Below are positions 14,101 through 24,001 of a stretch of DNA of 64,000 bases, one piece after another; the stretch's first letter is position 1; each line of letters starts with the position of its first letter. The translations under genes were made by a program, and so were the position numbers. The notes under the pieces were generated by a model, which was not told the origin of the DNA, made no database searches, and saw nothing but the letters and a program-made list of their open reading frames with translations. This stretch comes from Hymenolepis diminuta (lineage: Eukaryota; Platyhelminthes; Cestoda; Cyclophyllidea; Hymenolepididae): NCBI GenBank assembly GCA_900708905.1, contig CAADRB010000018.1, positions 334,821 through 398,820 on the forward strand. The letters run 5' to 3'.

Positions 14101-17100
14101 TTGGCTTAGAGGATAGCATCACTGAGCCTTCCTAATGAGAAGCCCGAATTCTGCCATCCCCTTGATTAGCCAACCAGTGTGGTTGGTCATTCCGCTCATT
14201 CGGTGTGAACTTAGAATCATGACCTCTGACTTCGCAGACGAGTACACTAGCCACTCCACCACCAGCACAGTAGGGAGTAGAGATTCGACATATCTGCAGT
14301 GACATGACACACTCAATTTGAAGTGTGATTTACCTTAAATGGTTGATGTTAACACTCCCCCTCCCGTATCAAATCATTACTTTATTTAACGCCTGCTCGC
14401 TCTATGCAAACGCCACTCCTCTATATATGTCAGCTGTCGACGTAATNNNNNNNNNNNNNNNNNNNNNNNNNNNNNNNNNNNNNNNNNNNNNNNNNNNNNN
14501 NNNNNNNNNNNNNNNNNNNNNNNNNNNNNNNNNNNNNNNNNNNNNNNNNNNNNNNNNNNNNNNNNNNNNNNNNNNNNNNNNNNNNNNNNNNNNNNNNNNN
14601 NNNNNNNNNNNNNNNNNNNNNNNNNNNNNNNNNNNNNNNNNNNNNNNNNNNNNNNNNNNNNNNNNNNNNNNNNNNNNNNNNNNNNNNNNNNNNNNNNNNN
14701 NNNNNNNNNNNNNNNNNNNNNNNNNNNNNNNNNNNNNNNNNNNNNNNNNNNNNNNNNNNNNNNNNNNNNNNNNNNNNNNNNNNNNNNNNNNNNNNNNNNN
14801 NNNNNNNNNNNNNNNNNNNNNNNNNNNNNNNNNNNNNNNNNNNNNNNNNNNNNNNNNNNNNNNNNNNNNNNNNNNNNNNNNNNNNNNNNNNNNNNNNNNN
14901 CGACCCCATTACTTATTACTCACCATTGGTCATGTCCCATTGTATTATTCTGTTGCGTTTCGGCGATCAGAAATCTTATTTAGTTTTATATGCCTCCTGC
15001 CTCAGAAGAGATAAGGCGTTGTTTCTGATATATATATATATCTTGATGTCCAAGATCACACATACAATATACGATACTTGAATAAATTAAAGTTTGCAAC
15101 ACAGTTACAATTTACTTTTGATCTCACTAAGAGAGTAAAGTGCGTAAATTTTTCTGTTTAACTAGAAACTCTTGCGTTTATGAGGGCAGCCTTATTCACC
15201 CACTCCCAGTGTTATAACGGTTTGCGCCTTTGAGATCACCGTATTACTCTCTCGTTAAGCAACTATTCTTACTAATGAAATACAATTTTGTTAATAAAAA
15301 GGCAATTGTTTTAAAACTATATTATTCGTTTGGGTTGTAATTAGAATTCTTTCGCACCTGCATGGACGCGATTGGTCAGCTCACTTTTTGAGTATAGTTG
15401 GCTTGTCGCCAAACTGGTTTATGTACATGCTAAGAGCTGCTTAAAATGTCCACATAGTGTGCCTTTCAGATATAATTTGTTGGAGGGAGGAGTGGTTAAA
15501 TCGTGAATACTTCTTGAAAAGAAAGAAGCTTTCTGTAGCCTTTCTTCGGTTGAAGTTTTTAATATCATGACCTTGACACATTTTGCGGACCTGGTGAACC
15601 TAGCTTGAAGCTCAAGTAGGTATAGGAATGGTTAATTATTAGATTATATTGAATTACTTGCATGGATTTTTTGCTGGCTCCCAGAGTTCTATTTATGTAA
15701 TGAAATATTTTTCCATAACTAAATATTAAATCAGAATGCTATAATGCATTTCCGTTTCTCTTAATTAAGATCAGTCGTAATAGTCTGATCATTCACTTTT
15801 TATTGAAAATAAAAAGTTAAAATAAGTGAACCATTTATTTAGCTATTTTGATTATTTAGATACTAGATAGTAGTGGCAGATTTCGCTGGACTCAACTAAT
15901 TGAACTCCTGCATCATCTACCCTAGTTTCCTACGTGTATTGAATATTGATTATAATACTTGCTATTTAAGAATACTGACCACATAAAACGATTTAGCATC
16001 TGCTCATCATTAGCTAGAGGAATAAAGTTAGAGTAGTTTAACTGCTGCTCGTTCCATGCATCTTGTTCCTTATTTTCTAGGTAATTTAGAAAAGTGGGTA
16101 GACTTGGGCCTACATCATATATAGTGCTTTGTAGTTCTTTGTGTAGAAGTTAATAGCTTAGGTACACATTCTCGGTTGGTTACTTATATCTTGCTTTGGT
16201 TTCCTTAGATTAACTTTAGTTGCTAAATTGGGCAACTCCTTATCTCTGAAAGGAAATATGTATGATAGGGGCAATCAATCATTTCCTCTTTTTCTTTGCT
16301 GAATGATCTACATGGTCTGTGCAAGCTAAATCTTTTATTTATAATAATCTTCGCCAGCGGGCAAGACTATTCATCCAGATCCGGTGAGCGGAATAGCCAA
16401 AAGCATTGGTTTAAGTCTATAGAAGGTAGAAGAATTCGAATCTCTCACAGGTAGACTCTAAAATGTCACTGTCTACCCAAGATGGGCGTTGGAAAACGCT
16501 TCCCTAAGTGGGGCTGAGAATTGATATTTCTATTCACTTAGATATCAAACAGAGAAATGTCGAAACGGTAAAAATTATTTAAGTTCAAAACTAACACTTA
16601 GGGTAATAGTGTTTGCATTGGGTCAGATAAAGGTTATAATCTGACATGGGTTTAATTGCGTGTGGAATAACAGTCGAAGATTACATTTGCATTTAAAATT
16701 TGATCGCTACAGTCTTCGTACAGTGAATATAAATAGCAATTTTTTGCTTACTGGAACTTTCTTTTTATTCTTTGGTTTAAATCTTGAACCCATAGATTCG
16801 TGGCGGAGTTCGTCTTAACGCGTCTCAAGCTCATAGAGATTCTTTAAAATATTACAATTTCAGCGTCTGCTCAAATTGCTTATTCATTCAGAGATATATC
16901 TTATGTTTATTAGTGGTCGAAAGCTTACATCTCGGACTTAGAATACGAATACCAGAACCTTCTTTGTCCGTAGTGTCAGAAACTACCCCTGCATAGTCCC
17001 CCAGCATGAGTGGATAAAATGAAAGTAAATCCTAATCGATTTCTCATGTTGTATATAATAAGTGATGGTATTTCATTTTTCTGCATTTTCAGGTATTTGA

Positions 17101-20100
17101 GGGTTATGGTTCAACAGAGACTGCAGGTTCCCTCTCATCAGCAGCTGCAAGCGACCGCGATGGTGGTCACGTTGGTGCACCTGTTCCTGGTCTCAAGGTC
17201 AAATTGGCTGATATCCCCTCTATGGGCATTGTTGCTGCACGAGACAATAAGGGCGAGGTTAGTTTCCATTTTGTACTAAAATTTATGTTTGTCGTGCTTT
17301 TAGTTTTGAGGATTATGTTGTTTACCTATACCTTAGCAGTTCTTATTTTATGACCGCGGTATCGATCTTGATTTCTCGTTTACTCTATTTTATTGCCCTT
17401 AAAATTTCAAATATTATGATTTTGTTTCATAGGTTTTATAAGATCCGTTTCGTAGTTTAATTTTTTAGCTTTAAATTTAATTTAGTCGTATAATGCATAG
17501 CTGTATTGAAATCAGAGGACTTACATGAAGAATTATTACTCTTAAAGGGCATGTTCTCTATCTGACAACATTTCCATATTACCTAGAATCCATTTTTTGA
17601 ACTTATTTGCATTTTATCTTTTCATTGATTACTGACTATTGATAGTCACTAAAAGCCTGAAAGCATCCCATTCATTTGCAACTGGCTTTCAGCTTCTGTT
17701 TGGGGTAAAAATTGTCCATAGGATGATTAACAGATCATAATTATAAGGTCTCAATAAGGCGCTGATGTGATTGAACCAAATAGAGTTGAAAATGCACAGA
17801 ATATAAGAAAAAGGGGCCTATCACATAGTATAATTGAGATGCGAATACTCATGCCTAACTTGAGCTGAAGAAAATCTGTAACGGTCAATTTGCACAATTT
17901 ATTTACTCTTAACAATCATTGTCGACATATTTTAGCCTCCAACGTCCAAATAGGTCAACTTAGCACTGAGATGAACGTGAATGCTTAAATATTTTAAGAA
18001 AAGATGTGAATGTATTTTGATTATATATATATATATATATAATCTATCAATTATTATCATCATCCATAAAACTTCACTGCATGATTTTCCTTTTACACTC
18101 CCTTGAATTAACATTTCTCGGCTAATTATGCGGATATATGCAGTATCATTTTTCCAATTTCGCCTCCCCCTCTTGGCAAATTAAGTGTTAAAAATATATA
18201 TTGTTAGGGCTTGATTGGTATTTTCAAGGAACCAATTCATACCATTCAAATCACCTTTTTACTGTATGTTTACCTTTGTTTGTTTAAGAGAAATAGTGCC
18301 TTTATTTTATCCACTTATCAGTCAATTTGTTTGCTCCCTCCATTGTTGTGTCCTATCCGAAGGGGTTTTTTGAAAATTAATAACATTTTTAATATATGGC
18401 TATCATCATGTTGATTGATGCTTCCTGTAAGCCATTCAAGTCACCCTTGTATTAGGCTCTTTTATTTAATAAAAAATGTAGTAAACTTTGATATCAATGC
18501 ATGATTCTACTTGATTGATTCGGAGCCGGGTAGTTAAGATTTTTCTAGTTGAAAACTTGAGCGTTTCTTTGCCTATTGCATTTATATTTGATCGTCGGAA
18601 ATGTTAACATTCCTTTAAGGTTCAGCTACGTGATCTTTTAAATTGTCCTGGTTAGTTGGGTTTACCAGCTAATAGTTCTTAAATATCTTTAAGATGTCAA
18701 TGTGTTCTAATCTTGAAATAGTAATGTCAACTCGATATTTATATAATTGCACCATCGAGTTTTTTTAGTTAATATTACTCATTTTAATCTTGTACTCACA
18801 GCTGAATACGCAAAAAAATATATAAGGAAGTCAGAATGTCAATGGTCCGACTTGATTTGGATTCTGAAATCATGGAGTTTTCGACTTTCTTATAAGGGAT
18901 ATAATTCACGTTATATGTAATAATGCTCCAAAGCTTAGTTTTCATTATTTGATACCTGGATTTCCGGGTGAGTTCATGTCCACGATACCCAGAACTTGTT
19001 GATCGCGCTATTTATTAAATTGTATCTTTTTACAACCATCAGCAGGTAAACTGGGCTAAAAAGGTATTTTAAGCATAGCAGAGCTCAATTTTGATACTAT
19101 CTTTTTAAATCCAATTTGTGAATCAGCACTTTCTTAACTAGTATGATTGCTAGAATAATAAATTAACTAAAAATATGCCTTGAATTCAACAGTTCTAAAA
19201 GAGTTAATGTCGCATTGGTTATCGTTGCATATTGCTGATTCAATCAGTGTGCATCTTTAGGTGAAAATAGTTCATATTTGTTTGAAGATGCTTCAGTTAT
19301 CCTTTCGTTCAAATTAATACGAAATAAAAACCCAAGAAATACATTTTGCAAGAATTATTAATAGATAGGCGACCATGTAAGATGAGTCGGGCCATAGTTA
19401 ATCTCTGTTTAGAAGTTCGGTCTACTTGTCTAACCATCTTCAATAAACATAAGATAGTAAATGTAGGTGTTGAATCATGATGTGTCTCATTCCTGAACAC
19501 TGATCGTAATTAATAGTGGAATTTTTGTATGGATTTCCGATTTTATTGACTTTGAAAATAAGTGTAAGAGAAGACACTGACGGATTAAAGTCACAGATGG
19601 TCGACCAAATAATTAACTCTCTTGTTCTGATATTTCTTGCGCCAACTGTAAGAGGTATAAACTGACTGGAGTAATTGAGCATTATATTTCCTTCCTGCAT
19701 CCCCACGCCTTTGAATTAATACTATCCTTCGTGTTAAGATGCTTTTCGTGATTAAAATATGCTATTTTCTGTAATCGTATCGCTAACAACAGTTTTTTTA
19801 TTCCCTTTAATCCCTCTAGATTCGTGTTAAGGGTCCAAGCTGCACAACAGGGTATTACAAGGATTCCAAGAACACATTAGAGCTCTTCGATTCTGAGGGA
19901 TGGATGCGTACTGGTGATGTTGCTATTTGGACTGAGGTAATTCTCCCTCTTCCCTCCCCTCCCCTTCCCCCCTATTTCCTGACGAGAATACCTATGCCTC
20001 TTTTTTTAACGCCTTCTTGTCTTTTAATGAGTATGAGACTTGGTAATATTTCTAATTTCTGATCTAAATTTAATCTATGGAACAGTAGTAAGGTTGAAAT

Positions 20101-23100
20101 AAGTACAATGCTGTTGAAATTGTGGACATCTTAGGTAGAGATGGTTCTCTGTTGAAAAACGCGTATTCATCGCCGGTGGTGTAGCACTCGTCTACATTTC
20201 AGAGGTCGCTAGTTCGATACCCATAGAGAGAAATGAAATTTGTCATTCTGCCTGGTCTCTAATCGTGGTACTGCTATTTAACTATGCTTGCTTTTAGTAA
20301 CTACAAAATCAGCTTGCCTCGCTTTCTACATTCACGTTATGAATGAACATGGATGGAGACATATCTATTAATTTTAGTAACTCCCAGTCTACCGATTTTG
20401 TTTTATTTGTGTCTATACTTGTCTTCTTTGTGTTACTCTTTCTAAGAGTATATGCTATGCCACGTTAGGTAAATTAATGCCGAATACGTAAAGAATTTCG
20501 GTGATATTAAAACGTCCTTATGGACTGATTTAATCACAGGTAATATTTAAAGCGTCGAAGAGGCAGATGCGAAAATCGATTGTTCTAGGAAATGCTTTTA
20601 CTCTCCGTGGATGGTTCTTAATGCCCTGTTTCCTTGCTTTTAAAGTCTGAATAACCAGAAAGTTGGTCTTTTCCCTGAATCGTATAAAAATTGACCGATG
20701 TTCAGATAATGTGTTTGCACAGTTTGTTTGGGTATGTCTAGTTTTAAATGTCCCTTTGGTGTGTAAATAAATATCACTACCAGAATTGTCTTCTACCTTT
20801 ATTCCGATAAACATAGGCCTTTTAGTATTCATACAATTAAACAGCTTAAGTACCGAAATAGAGCTTACACTTTAGCGTAAGTCAAAATGTCCTTATCGAT
20901 AATGAAGTATAAAATAGTTGTAATCTCAAGGTCTTTTTAAAATTGATCTACACAGCTTTACATTGAAAAAATATTATAGTATTCGCATGCACATGCGGTA
21001 CTAGTTCAAGGCTTATCTCTATGATTTCTTAGATTGAAATGATCTATTAATTAATAGAGATCTTCATTTAGAGTATCGGGGACCTCATTAGGTTATCTGT
21101 GCTCAGCATTTACAGCATGCTGTCAGTAAAAGTATTTTGAGTTTCAGTCGACTGGCACTCCCTAATTGGTTTATCATCAGTATTCAGCTATGAACTGTAA
21201 GCCTGGGGATCTCCTAACTTTGAGATCAAAAGCACACTAACTAAGAAGGCTGAAGGAAGTGACTATGTTAGTTTATCGGAGGATAAAATAATGGGGCTAT
21301 ATTGGAATCTGTTTAAGATTTTCCTAATAGGAGATTATTAAAGACATGTTTACGTAATCTACATTCAAGAGTAATACTTCTCACTTATTTGCATTGCTTT
21401 TTTGTAATCACAAGATAGCTAAAGTTTTCCCCTCTCTGTAAAGCAATTTCCATTAAAAAACGTTTGGTTTTACGTTTACACACCCCTCAATATCAATATA
21501 TCCTCTTTAGTCTTATCTCAGTGTTCTTTTCCGGCTGTATATCTATCTGGATACACTTTGTGGCCATAAATCATTATCATACAGACAGTGGTTTTTTACT
21601 GATATAATTATTTCTACGTTGGACAAGAAATGGCTCTATCTATTTCGGTCAAGGAAGTCTTATTAATTGATTCTAAAGTATTCCAATTTGTACAATTCTT
21701 TTTGTTAAAGTTTATGACTGAATGAAGTGATTTGGTTTGCCAGTGCTTTGTTTTTTCGCTACAATTTGATCTCTGGATGCACTGGGTATTGTTAGTAATT
21801 CATTCATATGTTGAAGGGTCCTCATACTTTCTATTCTCTGAATAATATCTTTGCTTTTTCTATTGATTAAAAAAGTAGTTCTCTAAACTCTGCAAGAGTT
21901 CAACTGTTGGGTGACTATTTCTCAAGCGCACATTATATAATAAAGTAGTTCCTTTCATTGGTTATTTTTAGGACTAGTCACCGAAACCTTTCAGGTCAAA
22001 CCTCGTGCGCTACAGAGTTTCTGATTTATTCATTAACCTTCTTTCTACTAGCGTGTGTATATTACTTTCCCTATTGTATTCTCTTGTAGAAAAATAGTCT
22101 CAAGATTGTCGATCGTTGCAAACATATCTTCAAGTTATCCCAGGGCGAGTACGTCGCCCCGGAAAAGATTGAATCCGTCTACTTGGAAAGCCGATTTGTA
22201 ACTCAAGTCTTTGTTGACGGTGACACAGAACAATCCTACCCAGTTGCTATTGTTGTACCAGAGGCTCAAACTCTTGTTCAGTATATCAACTACTCAAAAC
22301 CTGATACCACGACTTCTAATAACAGTGGAATCAATAAAAAGAATCAACAACAAAAGGAGGCACCTGCTGGTGATAGCGCAACTTCTGCCCAAGCATCAAG
22401 TGAACAATCGAAGGACATATCGGCAGTGGTGGCGGTGACCACGAGAGAAGATAAGAAATCAGCTGTTCAGACTGTTGATCCCAACCAAACCTACGTTGTG
22501 CATGGAAGCCAGATGACTTTGGAACAGCTATGTGACTATAAACCGGCAATTAAGACTGTTTTGGAGGATCTAAACGCTCTTGGCAAGGCTCGAGGACTCA
22601 AAGGCTTTGAACAGGTACATTGAGTAGCATTCATATGATATGCACCCAAATGGTATGTTGAAGTGGTGATCGATCTTTCTCCGCTCTTAGTAGCTTCTGG
22701 ACTTAAGAAACTTGAAGTATAATTACACATTGCGTAACATAAACTAGTCTTAATTCGTTTGATATCAGAAAGAAGCGTATACGAGTTTATAAGATTAAGA
22801 GAATGTCAACCTATACTATCAGCTTATCCCAAAATTATGTTCATGATAAATAATAGGATGGATCTGAGGTTTCTGTACGCCTGTAGTGCCAATGGTTGGG
22901 GGTACTCGTCTGCGAAGTCAGAGATTACGGGTTCTGATGTCCACCAGAGCACACACACTGAACGAAATTTCCAACCCCAGAGGTTAAGTCTGACTCATAA
23001 GGGAATGACACAAATCGGGTTTTTCATCAGGCAGATTCCATGATGCTTCCTATGGGACTTGGAATTTTCAGTGTAATTATTTATTGAGGTAATTTAGCTT

Positions 23101-23693
23101 TAAAATTCAACTTGCATGAATAGCTTTTTCATAACACATGTACATCTCTCGTTTCTCTTAGATTTGTCTATGGCGTCAGTCTATCTGAGGATAAAATAAC
23201 GGAGCGGTATTGGGATCTGTTTAAGATTGTCCTAATGTTTATATAATCTAAATTCAAGGCAGAATAATGCTTCTTATCTATTCACATCGCTTTTTTTACT
23301 GTCATAGGATAGCGAAATAACCATATGAAATCCTGGTGTCATTTATAGCCTATGGGTTGTGAGACTCATATTTCTCTCTTTCCCTTTATGTTAGGGCACT
23401 TATTAATCATTATTACCGTTGCTTTTTAAGGATGAAATTCTAATGAATTTATATACCTTGAAATGTATTTATCTAACTAGCTCAAACTCCATTTAGTGGC
23501 ATTATTCAGTTCTTTTTTGGCATATAATCACTGTTTTTCTCATTATCTCAAGGTCAAGGCCATTCGTCTTTCCGCGATACCCTTCACAATCGAAAATGGA
23601 ATGCTAACTCCCACATTGAAGTCAGCTCGTGACATTATTCGACGAGAATTTGCCTCAGCCATTAAAGCTCTCTATCATCCTACAAGCATCTAA
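8194..23693 (+). CDS. ACSL: Long-chain fatty acid CoA ligase (ACSL1/5/6 class), 15 exons
   Basis: ATP-dependent activation of long-chain fatty acids to acyl-CoA through an acyl-adenylate. Coding exons: 8194-8256, 8310-8418, 8493-8665, 8747-8846, 8918-9093, 9169-9201, 10710-10761, 11807-11886, 12917-12985, 13060-13277, 13417-13567, 17093-17257, 19820-19936, 22090-22614, 23553-23693. The total is 2172 bp, 723 residues plus stop, with every phase matching. Visible motifs: NRPEW (exons 3-4); P-loop YTSGTTGVPKG at 230-240; SYLPMAHILEQ at 272-282; GYGSTE at 412-417; and the FACS signature from EGWMRTGD (489-496) to LSQGEYVAPEKIE. Human ACSL1 has 698 residues; the extra length is a Ser/Gln/Lys-rich insert at about 573-632. 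Asp-Arg-Cys-Lys (510-513) replaces the usual Asp-Arg-Lys-Lys. No N-terminal membrane anchor is seen, so the protein may be soluble or an upstream exon may be missed. The start was chosen as the first ATG after an acceptor at 8186. Intron 10 is GC-AG. The family call is secure; assignment to ACSL1 versus 5 or 6 is not. Confidence 0.93.
9202..10709 (+). other. ACSL intron 6 (1508 bp)
   Basis: First long intron of the gene after five introns of 53-81 bp. Donor GTAAGT at 9202; acceptor AAATTAG ending at 10709. The start is pyrimidine-rich (about 9330-9560). I see no coding exon, since the protein alignment continues directly from ...VETM to PSEPDDL. Confidence 0.8.
10762..12916 (+). other. ACSL introns 7 and 8 flanking exon 8
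   Basis: Introns of 1045 bp (10762-11806) and 1030 bp (11887-12916), with donors GTAAGT and acceptors TTTCAG and ATACAG. They surround the 80-bp exon that carries the end of the P-loop. No other feature was recognised in them. Confidence 0.8.
13278..13416 (+). other. GC-AG intron 10 of ACSL
   Basis: Exon 10 ends at 13277 and the intron begins GCAAGT rather than GTAAGT; it ends CCAG at 13416. Only this split gives the phase (2, completed by G) needed to enter exon 11 in the frame HNFSTNTIWD...GGNVRVIVCGGAP, which the family alignment demands. The GT sites near 13280 and 13302 are in phase 0 and would put exon 11 out of frame. Confidence 0.8.
14130..14290 (-). repeat. tRNA-derived SINE-like repeat, reverse copy
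   Basis: On the minus strand it reads GTGGCTAGTGTACTCG, then CTGCGAAGTCAGAGGTCA, and later GAGCGGAATGACCAACCACA. The first part resembles a tRNA A box and the region after the AGTCAGAGGTCA block corresponds to the B box in better copies. This is one of the clearest copies of the family. Confidence 0.65.
14447..14900. other. Assembly gap (N run)
   Basis: A run of 454 N inside ACSL intron 11. Its true length and content are unknown. A smaller gap of 23 N lies at 41561-41583 in a KEAP1 intron. Confidence 0.99.
20165..20275 (+). repeat. tRNA-derived SINE-like repeat with good A and B boxes
   Basis: Contains TGGTGTAGCACTCGTC (A-box-like) followed about 30 bases later by AGTTCGATACC (20211-20221), one to two changes from the tRNA B box GGTTCGANNCC. 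The spacing suits a RNA polymerase III internal promoter. It does not fold into a full tRNA, so I call it a SINE head. Confidence 0.6.
21255..21420 (+). repeat. Direct repeat pair D, copy 1 (ACSL intron 13)
   Basis: Shares GAGGATAAAATAATGG, AATCTGTTTAAGATT, TCCTAAT, TAATCTACATTCAAG and a TTGCATTGCTTTTTTG block with 23180-23315. No coding content. Confidence 0.65.
22880..23065 (+). repeat. tRNA-derived SINE-like repeat, near full length
   Basis: Reads GGTACTCGTCTGCGAAGTCA, GATTACGGGTTCTGATGTCC, then GGTTAAGTCTGACTCATAAG, a TTTTTCATCAGGCAGATTCC block and GCTTCCTATGGGACTTGG. The downstream part shows what the body of the family looks like after the tRNA-like head. Confidence 0.65.
23180..23315 (+). 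repeat. Direct repeat pair D, copy 2 (ACSL intron 14)
   Basis: Collinear with copy 1: GAGGATAAAATAACGG, GATCTGTTTAAGATTG, TCCTAATG, TAATCTAAATTCAAGG and CACATCGCTTTTTT. It follows directly after a SINE copy. Confidence 0.65.
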
Positions 23694-23995
23694 AATAGCA
23701 AATCCAGGTTCCTTCCTCATTCCCCTTCTCCTTATCTCTCATACGTCCTTCTCCCTGTGTGCTTGTGTGAGTGTGCAGATATGTCTCAGTAGCTCTCTGT
23801 CTTCAATCCTCTTTGTCTCATGCTCCCCTCAATTTTCTGGCCTCGATATTTGTATACCATATCAGTAACCTAGTCGGTGCAACTTTGTATGCGCCGTAAA
23901 AGGTGTGATTTTCTTCCTATCTCCTCTCCTTTCCTTTGAGTTTCTTCACATGTGAACGTATATGTGTATTTTCCACTTATTGGATCACATGCGTG

Positions 23996-24001
23996 AATAA
24001 A
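23996..24001 (+). terminator. ACSL polyadenylation signal
   Basis: Canonical AATAAA about 300 bases after the ACSL stop codon at 23691-23693, preceded by a pyrimidine-rich 3' untranslated region. Confidence 0.7.

Larger units (their letters stand above)
13568..17092 (+). other. ACSL intron 11 (about 3.5 kb, contains assembly gap)
   Basis: Donor GTAAGT, acceptor TTTTCAG. The protein reads straight through from ...AAFSCW to VFEGYGSTE, as expected for the family, so no coding exon is missing in the gap. It holds SINE relics at about 14130-14290 (reverse) and 16350-16520 (forward), and an AT run at 15028-15041. Confidence 0.8.
17258..22089 (+). other. ACSL introns 12 and 13 flanking exon 13
   Basis: Introns of 2562 bp (17258-19819, donor GTTAGT) and 2153 bp (19937-22089, donor GTAATT), so both donors are weaker than in the rest of the gene. 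They contain an AT run at 18022-18042, a repeat fragment near 18955-19030, a SINE at about 20165-20275 and one member of a direct repeat pair at about 21255-21420. No extra exon is needed by the protein alignment. Confidence 0.75.
22615..23552 (+). other. ACSL intron 14 (938 bp)
   Basis: Donor GTACAT, acceptor CTCAAG. Largely made of repeats: a SINE copy at about 22880-23065, followed by the second member of the direct repeat pair at about 23180-23315. Confidence 0.75.

Noticed and set aside
16370..16460. tRNA-like stretch with AATTCGAATCTC and a short GTGAG/CTCAC pairing
   Set aside because: Looks like a B box, but the surrounding sequence matches the SINE body (GAGCGGAATAGCC) and no cloverleaf with a proper anticodon arm forms.
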